NCBI RefSeq assembly: GCF_004217175.1
Contig: NZ_SHKI01000002.1
Location: forward strand, 177,000 to 240,999
DNA from: Leucobacter luti
GTDB taxonomy: Bacteria > Actinomycetota > Actinomycetes > Actinomycetales > Microbacteriaceae
Reading direction: 5' to 3'
Length of the DNA: 64,000 nucleotides
Below, one piece after another: positions 1 to 9,036 of this stretch; within the stretch, counting starts at the first letter, position 1, and the number at the start of each line of letters is the position of its first letter. Both the position numbers and the translations under genes were made by a program. Under the pieces are notes generated by a model that worked only from the letters and a program-made list of their open reading frames with translations, did no database searches and was not told where the DNA came from.

Positions 1-3000
1 TCGAGTTCGCTCTGAGTACTCCTGCTGGCGAGGGCGCTGAGCTCTCGGTGACCGCGACTGATGCGGCTGGCAACGAATCGGATCCGACGATCGTGATCGT
101 TGACTCCGCTGCGCCGGATGCTCCGACGGTTGATCCCACGAATGGTACGAAGGTGTCGGGTCAGGCTGAAGCTGACTCGAAGGTGATCGTTCGTGACAAG
201 AACGGGACGATCCTGGGTTCTGGCACGGCTGATGCTGAGGGCAACTTCGAGTTCGCTCTGAGTACTCCTGCTGGCGAGGGCGCTGAGCTCTCGGTGACCG
301 CGACTGATGCGGCTGGCAACGAATCGGATCCGACGATCGTGACCGTTGACTCGATCGCTCCGGACGAGCCCTTCGTGAACCCGTCGAATGGTCAGGTGGT
401 TATTGGTTCGGCTGAGCCGAACTCGACGGTCAACATCATGGATGCCCTTGGCACCGTGATTGGTACCGGCGTTGCTGGCACCGATGGTTCGTTCAACATC
501 GCTCTGGATCCGTTTGCGAAGACCGGTGACGTTGTCACCGCGACCGCAACGGATGCGGCCGGGAACGTATCGATTCCGGCGACGGTCTCGGTGAACTCGG
601 ATATTCCGCAGTCGCCGACGGTTGCCCCGTCGAACGGCACCGTGGTGTCGGGTACTGCCGAGCCGAACATGAAGATCACGGTGCTAGATGCTGCCGGTGA
701 TGTGATTGGTTCCGGTGTTGCGGACAAGGATGGCGCGTTCAGCGTCAAGCTGGACTCTGCTCCCGGACACGGTGACGAGATCGCTGTGGTCGCGACGAAC
801 GAGGCTGACGTTTCGTCTGCTCCGTCCGTGGTGGTTATTGATGCTCTCGCACCGGATGCGCCAGAGGTGAACCCGACTGACGGTCAGAATGTCACCGGTT
901 CTGCTGAGGCTGGCTCAACTGTGACTGTGAAGAACCAGGCCGGTGACGTACTCGGAACTGCGGTTGCGCAGCCTGATGGTTCGTTCCTGGTGAGTCTGGA
1001 TCCCGCGGCGAAGGACGGCGACAAGCTGTCGATCACCGCGACTGATCCTGCTGGGAACACGTCTGAGCCGAACGTGGTGACCGTTGACGCGGTTGCTCCG
1101 ATCGCGCCGGATGTGGATCCCACGAACGGTTCTGAGGTGACGGGCCAGACTGAGCCCGGCGCGCAGGTCGTTGTGCGGGATAAGGATGGCAACATCATTG
1201 GTGAGGGCACTGCGGATAAGGACGGCAACTTCGTTCTTCCGTTGGATCCCACGCCGGGTGATGGTGACAAGATCACCGTTGAGGTGACTGATCCGGCTGG
1301 GAACACGTCTGAGCCGACTGAGGTTGTGGTGGATTCCGCTGCTCCAGCTGCTCCGACCGTTGACCCGACAAACGGAACCGTGGTCACCGGCAAGGCCGAA
1401 CCAGGGTCTGTTGTGACGGTCACAGACAAGGGCGGCATCGTCATTGGTGAGGGCACTGCGGATAAGGACGGCAACTTCGTTCTCCCGCTGACCCCGGCAG
1501 CCGCGCACGACATGGAGCTGTCGGTCACCGCGACTGATGCTGCTGGCAACGTGTCGGATCCGACGGTGGTGACCGTTGACTCGGTTCCTCCGACGACGCC
1601 GATCGTTGACCCGACCGATGGTTCTGAGGTGACGGGCCAGACTGAGCCCGGCGCGCAGGTCGTCGTGAAGGACAAGGAAGGCAACATCATTGGCGAGGGC
1701 GAAGCTGATAAGGATGGCAACTTTGTTATCCCGATCAGTCCGATCCCGGACGACGGTGACAAGATCACCGTTGAGGTCACTGATCCTGCTGGGAACACGT
1801 CGGAGCCGACTGAGGTGGTTGTTGATTCGACCGCTCCTGACGCGCCCGTGGTGAACCCGACCAATGGCACGCAGGTGTCGGGTCAGGCTGAGGCCGGTTC
1901 GGTTGTGACCGTGAAGGACACGACCGGCAAGGTGCTCGGTTCTGGCACGGCTGATGCTGAGGGGAACTTCGAGTTCTCACTGAGCCCGGCTGCTGATCAC
2001 GGTGCAACGCTCTCCGTGACGGCAACTGATCCTGCTGGCAACGTGTCGGATCCGACGGTGGTGACCGTTGACTCGGTTCCTCCGACGACGCCGATCGTTG
2101 ACCCGACCGATGGTTCTGAGGTGACGGGCCAGACTGAGCCCGGCGCGCAGGTCGTCGTGAAGGACAAGGAAGGCAACATCATTGGCGAGGGCGAAGCTGA
2201 TAAGGATGGCAACTTTGTTATCCCGATCAGTCCGATCCCGGACGACGGTGACAAGATCACCGTTGAGGTCACTGATCCTGCTGGGAACACGTCGGAGCCG
2301 ACTGAGGTGGTTGTTGATTCGACCGCTCCTGACGCGCCCGTGGTGAACCCGACCAATGGCACGCAGGTGTCGGGTCAGGCTGAGGCCGGTTCGGTTGTGA
2401 CCGTGAAGGACACGACCGGCAAGGTGCTCGGTTCTGGCACGGCTGATGCTGAGGGGAACTTCGAGTTCTCACTGAGCCCGGCTGCGCCCGAGGGTGCTGA
2501 GCTGACGGTCACCGCGACCGATCCTGCCGGCAACGTCTCGGACCCGACCGTGGTGACCGTTGACGCGGTTGCTCCTGACGCGCCCGTGGTGAACCCGTCG
2601 AACGGTCAGCAGGTCACTGGTTCTGCTGAGCCCGGTGCGACGATCATGATCAAGAACAAGGACGGGAAGGTCATCGGGTCCGGCGTTGCTGGCACCGATG
2701 GTGCATTCAACGTTGCGCTGAAGCCGGCCGCGAAGACCGGTGACATCGTCACCGCGACCGCGACCGATGCCGCAGGCAACGAGTCCGCTGCCACGAAGGT
2801 GGAAGTGAACTCGGGAATCCCGACCTCGCCGAAGGTGAACCCGACCGATGGTGTGACCGTGTCTGGTTCTGCTGAGCCGAACATGAAGATCACCGTGACT
2901 GACGCTGACGGCAACGTCATCGGCAGCGGTGTGGCAGGCAAGAACGGTAAGTTCAGCATCACCCTGGATCGTGTGGCCGCTGAGGGCGAGAAGCTCTCGG

Positions 3001-3509
3001 TGGTTGCCACGAACGAGGCTGGTACGAACTCGGCTCCGACAGTAGTGACGGTTGATTCAATCGCTCCTGACGCGCCGACCGTTGATCCGACAGACGGCAA
3101 GACCGTCACGGGTCACGCCGAGCCCGGTTCGACGGTGACGGTGACGGACGCTGACGGCAACGTCATCGGCACCGGCACCGCTGGCACCGACGGTTCGTTC
3201 AGCATCACGCTGACGACGCCGCAGAAGCCGGGAGCGAAGCTCTCGGTGACCGCGACGGACGCCGCCGGCAATGTGTCGGATCCGACCGTGGTGACGGTGC
3301 AGGCGGCGAAGGCTGTCGTCCCGCCGACCGAGAAGCCGAAGGCGACCCCGACGCCTGTTGAGCAGGTGCTCGCCGTAACCGGTGCTGCGCTCACTCAGCC
3401 GGCGGTCCTTGCGGGGCTGTTGCTCCTGCTCGGCGCTGGGGTGTTCCTGGTGGCGCGGAAGCGTCGCCGGCACACCGAGGAAGAGGAAGCCGCCACTGCG
3501 GCGCACTAA
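1..3509 (+). CDS. Ig-repeat surface adhesin, sortase-anchored (5' end outside window)
   Basis: The reading frame is open from base 3, so the N-terminus lies upstream of the window. About 1,169 residues are visible: a partial domain, then 13 tandem domains of roughly 82 residues with the recurring pattern AP..P.V.P.NG..V.G.AE....V.V.D..G..IG.G.A...G.F...L, ending in TATDAAGN. This matches bacterial Ig-like (Big_6 type) repeats of cell-surface adhesins and biofilm proteins. After a Pro/Lys-rich stretch comes the sorting signal LAVTG (3369-3383), a hydrophobic segment (LAGLLLLLGAGVFLVA) and the basic tail RKRRR. LAXTG is the motif read by class E sortases of high-GC actinobacteria. Some repeats are nearly identical in DNA, so copy number may vary. 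The ligand is unknown. No sortase gene lies in the window. Confidence 0.9.
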   Translation, partial: EFALSTPAGEGAELSVTATDAAGNESDPTIVIVDSAAPDAPTVDPTNGTKVSGQAEADSKVIVRDKNGTILGSGTADAEGNFEFALSTPAGEGAELSVTATDAAGNESDPTIVTVDSIAPDEPFVNPSNGQVVIGSAEPNSTVNIMDALGTVIGTGVAGTDGSFNIALDPFAKTGDVVTATATDAAGNVSIPATVSVNSDIPQSPTVAPSNGTVVSGTAEPNMKITVLDAAGDVIGSGVADKDGAFSVKLDSAPGHGDEIAVVATNEADVSSAPSVVVIDALAPDAPEVNPTDGQNVTGSAEAGSTVTVKNQAGDVLGTAVAQPDGSFLVSLDPAAKDGDKLSITATDPAGNTSEPNVVTVDAVAPIAPDVDPTNGSEVTGQTEPGAQVVVRDKDGNIIGEGTADKDGNFVLPLDPTPGDGDKITVEVTDPAGNTSEPTEVVVDSAAPAAPTVDPTNGTVVTGKAEPGSVVTVTDKGGIVIGEGTADKDGNFVLPLTPAAAHDMELSVTATDAAGNVSDPTVVTVDSVPPTTPIVDPTDGSEVTGQTEPGAQVVVKDKEGNIIGEGEADKDGNFVIPISPIPDDGDKITVEVTDPAGNTSEPTEVVVDSTAPDAPVVNPTNGTQVSGQAEAGSVVTVKDTTGKVLGSGTADAEGNFEFSLSPAADHGATLSVTATDPAGNVSDPTVVTVDSVPPTTPIVDPTDGSEVTGQTEPGAQVVVKDKEGNIIGEGEADKDGNFVIPISPIPDDGDKITVEVTDPAGNTSEPTEVVVDSTAPDAPVVNPTNGTQVSGQAEAGSVVTVKDTTGKVLGSGTADAEGNFEFSLSPAAPEGAELTVTATDPAGNVSDPTVVTVDAVAPDAPVVNPSNGQQVTGSAEPGATIMIKNKDGKVIGSGVAGTDGAFNVALKPAAKTGDIVTATATDAAGNESAATKVEVNSGIPTSPKVNPTDGVTVSGSAEPNMKITVTDADGNVIGSGVAGKNGKFSITLDRVAAEGEKLSVVATNEAGTNSAPTVVTVDSIAPDAPTVDPTDGKTVTGHAEPGSTVTVTDADGNVIGTGTAGTDGSFSITLTTPQKPGAKLSVTATDAAGNVSDPTVVTVQAAKAVVPPTEKPKATPTPVEQVLAVTGAALTQPAVLAGLLLLLGAGVFLVARKRRRHTEEEEAATAAH
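1541..2486 (+). repeat. 492-bp tandem duplication of two Ig domains
   Basis: Bases about 1541-1994 recur almost unchanged at about 2033-2486, an offset of 492 bases (two 246-base domain units). The opening bases of the window also recur at 247 onward with a 246-base offset. Synonymous sites are conserved too, so the copies are recent or homogenised by recombination. Confidence 0.85.
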
Positions 3510-3527
3510 CCCCTCGAATGCGTGAAG

Positions 3528-3562
3528 CAGCGGGGCCCGGGATCTGATCTCGGGCCCCGCTG
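3528..3562 (+). terminator. Hairpin terminator after the adhesin gene
   Basis: Perfect 12-bp arms CAGCGGGGCCCG and CGGGCCCCGCTG flank an 11-nt loop, 19 bases after the adhesin stop codon. There is no clear T-tract, as is common in high-GC actinobacteria. The rest of the 3510-3746 gap shows nothing recognisable. Confidence 0.7.
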
Positions 3563-3746
3563 TGGCGTTTCACGGCTGGGTGCATCGTGCGCGACACCGT
3601 TGGCAGCCCGGGTGCCGCTGCAGTGTGGTGCGCGGTGCGGGCGGAGCCTCCCCGGCGATCTCCGTGATCGGTCGTGTGACCGCCCTGGGGGCCGTCAAGC
3701 GGCCGCCTGAGGATGGCCCCAACGCCCCTGCTACGCTATTCATCTG

Positions 3747-4601
3747 ATGAACTTGTATCGGAGTGCGGACTGGGACGTGAGCGGGGAGCAACCCGCGGCC
3801 GTCGTGGCTCCGTACCTGATGGGTACCGGTGTGGTGTCGGGGGAGGCGGCCGCGTTGCGGCCGATCTCGCCGCCGCACAGCCACCCCGAGGCGATGCTCG
3901 CCTGGTGCTACCGCGGCACCGTGACCGTGCAGCTGCAAGACGCGCTCTGGAGCCTCGCTCCGGGGCAGGGCGTGTGGATCCCGGCCGGCACGCCGCACAC
4001 GGCGCGGCACGACCGCGATTCGACCGGCTGCTACACCTACGTCTCTGACGCTGCGCTGCGCGAGCCGATCGCTGAGGTGGCGCGGGTGCTCGTACCGCGA
4101 GCCGTGCAGGAGATGCTGCTGCACCTCGGGGTGAACGACATGGATCCGGGGCTGCGCGTGCGGATCCAGGAGGTGCTGATCGAGCTGCTGCAGCTGCCGT
4201 CGCAGGAGGCCGACACCCGCCGGGAGGATCGGTGGACCGAGCTTCCGGTTCCCAGTGACGAGCGGGTGCGCGCGCTCGTGGAGACCGTGCTCACCGAGCC
4301 CGGCGCAGCGCGCACGGCGCGCGAGCTGTTCGCGGCGCACGGCCTGCACGAGCGCACGGTGCTGCGCGTGTTCACCACCGAGATCGGCATGAGTTTTCGG
4401 CAGTGGCGTACCGGGGTGCGCATGAGTCTCGGGGCGCGGCTCATCGCAGAGGGGACGCCGGTGGGCTCCGCGGCGCTCCGCTGCGGATACGCGACCACGA
4501 GCGCGTTCTCCGCGGCGTTCAGGGAGCGCTTCGGGGTGACGCCGCGCGAGCACGTGTCGCGGGTGCGCGCCGACTCGGCCCGGCAGAGCTACTGGCGGTA
4601 G
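3747..4601 (+). CDS. AraC-family transcriptional regulator
   Basis: 284 residues. The N-terminal half holds a cupin-like effector domain (HSHPEAMLAWCYRGTVTV followed by GVWIPAGTPHTARH, residues about 45-95). The C-terminal hundred residues form the AraC double helix-turn-helix (ARELFAAHGLHERTVLRVF, then GSAALRCGYATTSAFSAAFRERFGVTP). The gene lies directly upstream of the iron-uptake operon in the same direction, so control of siderophore transport is a reasonable inference; AraC regulators that sense siderophores are known. No ribosome binding site precedes the ATG. A TACGCT box (TANNNT) ends 9 nt before it, so the transcript may be leaderless or nearly so. The effector is unknown. Confidence 0.85.
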   Translation: MNLYRSADWDVSGEQPAAVVAPYLMGTGVVSGEAAALRPISPPHSHPEAMLAWCYRGTVTVQLQDALWSLAPGQGVWIPAGTPHTARHDRDSTGCYTYVSDAALREPIAEVARVLVPRAVQEMLLHLGVNDMDPGLRVRIQEVLIELLQLPSQEADTRREDRWTELPVPSDERVRALVETVLTEPGAARTARELFAAHGLHERTVLRVFTTEIGMSFRQWRTGVRMSLGARLIAEGTPVGSAALRCGYATTSAFSAAFRERFGVTPREHVSRVRADSARQSYWR

Positions 4602-4703
4602 GGACTCCGGCGGAGTGCCCGTGGCGGGCCGGTGTCGAGTTTGGAACACAAGTCGTCGGGTTCGCGACACCGCGGGCGGCGATCTCCGCCTAGCATCGTT
4701 TCG

Positions 4704-4722
4704 TTAGGTGAGGCTTTCCTAC
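4704..4722 (+). promoter_or_regulatory. DtxR/IdeR-type iron box
   Basis: TTAGGTGAGGCTTTCCTAC matches 15 of 19 positions of the classical DtxR/IdeR operator TTAGGTTAGGCTAACCTAA. It lies 94 bases before the start of the siderophore-binding lipoprotein gene, where an iron-loaded DtxR homologue would repress the whole transport operon under iron sufficiency. Confidence 0.85.
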
Positions 4723-4815
4723 GTCGGATGATTGCCGCTCTGGCTCTCCGACCGCCGCACTGACACCCAGAGCCGTACTGCCGCGGCCACCGTCCCACCT
4801 CTCGTAAGGAGAACC

Positions 4816-5874
4816 ATGCCGCACACTCACGCGCGCCCCCGAGCGCGGCGACTCTCGTCGCTCGCCGCGGTCGCCCTCGCCGCCGTCCTCACCGTCACCG
4901 GGTGCTCCGCGGGTGGCGGAGCCACGGCTGCGCCCGCGTCAAGCGACGGCGTCGTGATCGAGCACGCGCACGGCTCGACCACGATTCCCGAGAAGCCGAA
5001 GCGGATCGTGGCCCTCGGCTGGATGTCGCCCGACGTGGTGGCCGCGCTCGGCACCAACCCGGTCGGGATCGAGGAGGTGTGGGGTGCCGGGGAGAGCGGC
5101 TACCAGCCGTGGTTCGAGGACTTCGTCACCGCCGAGTACGGTGAGACGCCCGAGGTGATCCCCTACGCGGAAGAGGGGCCCAACTACGAGGCGATCATGG
5201 CGCTTAAGCCCGACCTGATCCTGGGCCTGTACTCGGGGATCACCGATGTGGAGTACGAGCGGCTCAGCGAGATCGCGCCCACGGTGCCCTACATCACCGG
5301 GCCGTGGAACCCGGGGACGTGGGAGGAAATGACCACCACGATCGGCAAGGCGATGTGGGCTGACGAGCGCGCGACCGAGCTGGTGACCGAGACCGAGGAA
5401 CTCATCGAGTCGTACGCGTCGGAGCACCCCGAGTTTAAGGACAAGTCATTTGTCTGGGGCCTCACGCTGAACGAGGGCGGCACCGACCTCGGCGTCTACC
5501 TCGACTACGACCCCCGCGTGCGCATCACCGAGGCGCTCGGTTTCACCTCGACGTCTGCGATGGACACGTTCCTCTCCACCGCCGAGGGTGACAACTGGTA
5601 CACGGGCGTGAGCCTCGAGCAGCTGCCAGACGTCGACGCGGATCTCTTCGCGGCGTGGGGCGGAAGCGCCGCCGAGGGCGAGTACACGGTGGCCAACAAG
5701 GTCGTCGCCGCGTGGAACCCGATCGCCAAGAACTCGTACGTGATCTACGCCGACGAGGCGAAGGCCTCCGCCATCAGCGCGCCGACCGTGCTCTCACTGA
5801 AGTACATCCTGCCCGAGTACGTCGAGGATCTCGCCGGCGCACTGCAGGGTGAGCCGACGATCAACGGCAAGTGA
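4816..5874 (+). CDS. Ferric-siderophore ABC transporter substrate-binding lipoprotein
   Basis: 352 residues. A lipoprotein signal peptide ends in the lipobox TVTGC with Cys30 as the lipidated residue. The mature part is a class III periplasmic-binding-like fold (Peripla_BP_2): HGSTTIPEKPKRIVALG at the domain start and ALKPDLILGLYSGITDVEYERLSEIAPTV at the first lobe. The ATG at 4816 is chosen over one at 4732 because AAGGAG (4806-4811) sits just before it and the signal peptide then starts properly. It would capture a ferric siderophore outside the membrane and pass it to the two FecCD permeases encoded next, whose first gene overlaps this one by 4 bases. It is the first gene downstream of the iron box. 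The exact siderophore cannot be told. Confidence 0.92.
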   Translation: MPHTHARPRARRLSSLAAVALAAVLTVTGCSAGGGATAAPASSDGVVIEHAHGSTTIPEKPKRIVALGWMSPDVVAALGTNPVGIEEVWGAGESGYQPWFEDFVTAEYGETPEVIPYAEEGPNYEAIMALKPDLILGLYSGITDVEYERLSEIAPTVPYITGPWNPGTWEEMTTTIGKAMWADERATELVTETEELIESYASEHPEFKDKSFVWGLTLNEGGTDLGVYLDYDPRVRITEALGFTSTSAMDTFLSTAEGDNWYTGVSLEQLPDVDADLFAAWGGSAAEGEYTVANKVVAAWNPIAKNSYVIYADEAKASAISAPTVLSLKYILPEYVEDLAGALQGEPTINGK

Positions 5875-7151
5875 TCAGGCCGATGCCCGAAGCGACCGCG
5901 GGGCCGGCTCGCCTGGCCCCGCGCGTCGTGCGGAGCGCCGCCGGTACCGCGCCAGCGGCACCCCGCGCAGCGGCGGCCCCGCCCGCCTCCGCCTCCGCCT
6001 CCGCCTCCGCCTCCGCCTCCGCCTCCGCCTCCGCCTCCGCCGCCCCGGCCGCGCCGCGGGCGGACGCGGACGCACCAGCGGCAACGACCGCGACCGCGAC
6101 CGCGCCGTCCGGTGCGCCCGCGCCGCGCCGCGCCCGCACCGGGCTGCTCGCCCGCAACGGCGCGCGCGTCGCGGGGCTCGCGGTCGCGCTCGTCGCCCTC
6201 GCGCTCGCGACGGTGCTGTCCCTCGGGGTGGGGCACCGCGCCATCGACCCGGCCACCGTCATCGCCGCCCTCACCGCGCACGACGCGTCGGACCCGCTGC
6301 ACGTGATGGTCATGGAGCTGCGCGTGCCGCGCACGGTCTTCGCGATCCTGGTGGGGGCCGCGCTCGCGGTCTGCGGTGCGCTGATCCAGGCGTTCACTCG
6401 CAACCCGCTCGCCGATCCCGGCATTCTCGGCGTCAACGCCGGCGCATCGTTCGCCGTCACCTTCGCCGTCGGCGTGCTCGGCCTCACCGCGCCCGGCGCC
6501 TACGTGCCGTTCGCGCTGTTCGGTGCGCTCGTGCTCACCCTCCTCGTGTATGGCCTCGGCTCGTTCGGCCCATCCGGGGCGACACCGATGAAGCTCACGC
6601 TCGCCGGCGTGGCCCTCGGCGCCGCGTTCACCGGCTTCACCACCGCGATCGTGCTCCAGAACCACAGCACCCTGCAGGTCATGCGCTTCTGGGGCGTCGG
6701 ATCGGTGGGGGGTCGCGAGCTCGACCAGCTCGCCTGGGCGCTCCCGCTCATCCTCGCAGGCCTCATTATCGGGCTCGTCTGCGCGCGCTCGCTCAACGCA
6801 CTCGCCCTCGGCGACGACCTCGCGCAGGCGCTCGGGGCACGCGTGGCGGTCACCCGCCTCCTCGTCATCATCGCGGTCACCCTGCTCGCCGGCACGAGCG
6901 TGGCCGCGGCCGGCCCCATCGCGTTCGTCGGCATCATGATCCCGCACGTGGTGCGCTGGTTCACCGGGCCGGATCAGCGCTGGGTGCTCAGCTACTCGAT
7001 GGTGGTCGGCCCCACCTTCCTGCTCCTCGCGGACGTGCTCGGCCGCATCGCGCTGCCCAACGGTGAGCTGCGCGTCGGCATCGTCACGGGGCTGCTCGGC
7101 GCCCCCGTGCTCATCGCGCTCGTGCGCCGCACCCGGGCGAGTGGCCTGTGA
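5871..7151 (+). CDS. FecCD-family siderophore ABC transporter permease (first)
   Basis: 426 residues, longer than the usual 330-350 because of an Ala/Ser/Pro-rich N-terminal extension of about 100 residues. The membrane part starts near residue 100 and carries the FecCD signature TRNPLADPGILGVNAGA. It pairs with the following permease to form the membrane channel. The GTG at 5871 overlaps the previous stop (GTGA). An ATG at 5883 in the same frame is an alternative. Part of the extension is a run of nine Ala-Ser dipeptides encoded by a perfect hexamer repeat, which can change length without shifting frame. Apart from this cytoplasmic tail the protein looks normal. Confidence 0.9.
   Translation: MIRPMPEATAGPARLAPRVVRSAAGTAPAAPRAAAAPPASASASASASASASASASAAPAAPRADADAPAATTATATAPSGAPAPRRARTGLLARNGARVAGLAVALVALALATVLSLGVGHRAIDPATVIAALTAHDASDPLHVMVMELRVPRTVFAILVGAALAVCGALIQAFTRNPLADPGILGVNAGASFAVTFAVGVLGLTAPGAYVPFALFGALVLTLLVYGLGSFGPSGATPMKLTLAGVALGAAFTGFTTAIVLQNHSTLQVMRFWGVGSVGGRELDQLAWALPLILAGLIIGLVCARSLNALALGDDLAQALGARVAVTRLLVIIAVTLLAGTSVAAAGPIAFVGIMIPHVVRWFTGPDQRWVLSYSMVVGPTFLLLADVLGRIALPNGELRVGIVTGLLGAPVLIALVRRTRASGL
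5985..6038 (+). repeat. GCCTCC hexamer microsatellite, nine units
   Basis: Nine perfect copies of GCCTCC in frame, coding (Ala-Ser)9 in the N-terminal extension of the FecCD permease. Slippage would add or remove dipeptides without a frameshift. Confidence 0.95.
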
Positions 7152-8236
7152 CCGCGCAGCAGCCCGCCGGGGGCGCGGCGATCCCGCAGCGGCCCGCCGT
7201 CGACTTCGGGCGCCGCTACATCACGTTCGAGACGCCACGCTTCGCTGGCCGCACGCCGCGGCGCACCATGATCGTCTGCGCGGCGCTCGCCCTCGTCATC
7301 CTCGGCGCGGGCCTCGCCTCGCTCACCCTCGGCGCGTACGAGGTGAGCTTTGGGGCTGTGATCCGAGCGATCTTCGATCCTGCGAGCGACCCCGACGCCC
7401 GGCAGGTCGTGTTTGAGTGGCGCCTCCCGCGCGTCCTCTTCGCGGTGCTCTGCGGCGCGGCCCTCGCGCTCTCGGGCGGCATCTTCCAGTCGCTGACCCG
7501 CAACCCGCTCGGCTCACCGGACATCATCGGCTTCGGCGTGGGCGCGCAGTTCGGCGTGACCCTCGTGATGATCGTGCTTGAGCTCAACACGTACCTGTGG
7601 AAGGCCTCGGGCGCGCTCGTCGGCGGCCTCCTCACCGCGCTGCTGGTGTACGCGCTCGCGTCGAAGGGCGGCACCTCGGCCTTTCGGCTCATCATCGTGG
7701 GCATCGGCGTCTCGGCCGGCCTGGGCGCGCTGACCTCGTGGATCCTCATCACCGTGAGCGTGGAGAAGGCGATGATGGCGGCGACCTGGGGTGCCGGATC
7801 GATCGCCTCGCTCGGCTTCGACCAGCTCGCCCCGGCCGCGCTCGTCTTCGCGGTGATCCTCGTGCTCACCCTGCCGCTCACGCGGCGCCTCCCCGTGCTC
7901 GAAATGGGGGACGACGCGGCGGCCGCGCTCGGGATCGACGCCGGCCGCACCCGGTTCGCGGCGGTGGTGCTCGGTGTCGCCCTGATCGCACTCGTCACCG
8001 CGGCCGCCGGTCCGATCTCGTTCATTGCGCTCGCGGCGCCGCAGATCAGCCAGCGCCTCACCCGCTCGAACAGCCCGATGGGCACGCTCCCCGTCATGCT
8101 CACCGGCGCCGCCCTCGTGGTGGTCTCCGACGCCGTCGCCCAGCTCGCCACGGTCCCCGTGGGGGTCGTGACTGTGTCGGTCGGTGGCATCTACCTCGCC
8201 TGGCTGCTCGCGGCCCAGTACGCGCGCCGCGCCTGA
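7148..8236 (+). CDS. FecCD-family siderophore ABC transporter permease (second)
   Basis: 362 residues with about nine or ten hydrophobic segments and the FecCD signature TRNPLGSPDIIGFGVGAQFG. A second conserved stretch, GPISFIALAAPQISQRLTRS, lies near the C-terminus, matching the region that contacts the ATPase in this family. GTG start overlapping the previous stop by 4 bases (GTGA), which implies translational coupling. An N-terminal tail of about 35 residues precedes the first membrane segment. Together with the preceding permease it forms the heterodimeric channel fed by the lipoprotein and powered by the next gene. Confidence 0.92.
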   Translation: MTAQQPAGGAAIPQRPAVDFGRRYITFETPRFAGRTPRRTMIVCAALALVILGAGLASLTLGAYEVSFGAVIRAIFDPASDPDARQVVFEWRLPRVLFAVLCGAALALSGGIFQSLTRNPLGSPDIIGFGVGAQFGVTLVMIVLELNTYLWKASGALVGGLLTALLVYALASKGGTSAFRLIIVGIGVSAGLGALTSWILITVSVEKAMMAATWGAGSIASLGFDQLAPAALVFAVILVLTLPLTRRLPVLEMGDDAAAALGIDAGRTRFAAVVLGVALIALVTAAAGPISFIALAAPQISQRLTRSNSPMGTLPVMLTGAALVVVSDAVAQLATVPVGVVTVSVGGIYLAWLLAAQYARRA

Positions 8237-8247
8237 AAGGAACACTC

Positions 8248-9036
8248 GTGACCGCTTCGCTGCTCGCCCGCGACATCACCCTCGGCTACGGGGATACGCC
8301 AATCGTCTCCGGTCTCTCACTCGAGGTCCCCGACCACTCGTTCACGATCATCATCGGCCCGAACGCGTGTGGTAAGTCAACGCTGCTGCGCGGGTTCGCA
8401 CGGCTGCTGCGCGCCTCGACCGGTTCGGTGCTGCTGCACGGGGCTGAACTGCGCTCCCGCAAGCCGAAGGACGTGGCGCGCGAGCTGGGATTGCTGCCGC
8501 AGTCGTCGCTCGCGCCAGACGGCATTACGGTCGCCGATCTCGTGGGCCGCGGCCGCTTCCCGCACCAGAACGCGCTGCGCACCTGGAGTCGAGCCGACGA
8601 GGCCGCCGTCGCCGAGGCGATGGCGGCGACCGGGATCACCGAACTGTCGAAGCGGCTCGTCGAGGAGCTCTCGGGCGGCCAGCGCCAGCGCGTCTGGGTG
8701 GCCATGGCGCTGGCGCAGCAGACCGGCCACCTGCTGCTCGACGAGCCCACCACCTTCCTCGATATCGCCCACCAGATCGACCTCCTTGAGCTGTTCGCCG
8801 AGCTGCACCGCGATGGCACCACGCTCGTGGCGGTGCTCCACGACCTCAACCACGCGGCGCGCTACGCCACGCACCTCGTGGCGATGCGCGACGGTGAGAT
8901 CGTGGCGCAGGGCGATCCGCGCGAGATCATCACCGCCGAGCTTGTCGAGCGGGTGTACGACCTCCCGTGCACCGTGATCACCGATCCCGTCTCGGGCACC
9001 CCGCTTGTGCTTCCGCTCGGGCGGCGGCGGCCGTGA
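8248..9036 (+). CDS. Siderophore ABC transporter ATPase (FepC type)
   Basis: 262 residues. Walker [10 protein letters not shown] (residues about 36-44), signature [17 protein letters not shown], Walker [12 protein letters not shown] and H-loop histidine in [12 protein letters not shown]. The DLNHAARYA and HQIDLLEL segments are characteristic of iron-siderophore and vitamin B12 importer ATPases. GTG start at 8248 with AAAGGA six bases before it; an 11-base gap separates it from the permease. It supplies ATP hydrolysis for the two FecCD subunits. The stop overlaps the start of the next ABC gene (GTGA). Confidence 0.92.
   Translation: MTASLLARDITLGYGDTPIVSGLSLEVPDHSFTIIIGPNACGKSTLLRGFARLLRASTGSVLLHGAELRSRKPKDVARELGLLPQSSLAPDGITVADLVGRGRFPHQNALRTWSRADEAAVAEAMAATGITELSKRLVEELSGGQRQRVWVAMALAQQTGHLLLDEPTTFLDIAHQIDLLELFAELHRDGTTLVAVLHDLNHAARYATHLVAMRDGEIVAQGDPREIITAELVERVYDLPCTVITDPVSGTPLVLPLGRRRP

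Noticed and set aside
392..3597. Several long open frames on the minus strand across the adhesin gene
   Set aside because: They mirror the repeats of the plus-strand gene, have no ribosome binding sites and give Ser/Thr/Pro low-complexity proteins. The plus-strand frame has Ig motifs and a sorting signal.
5745..6947. Minus-strand frame rich in Glu, Arg and poly-Gly
   Set aside because: Shadow of the FecCD gene and its hexamer repeat; no domain and no start signal.
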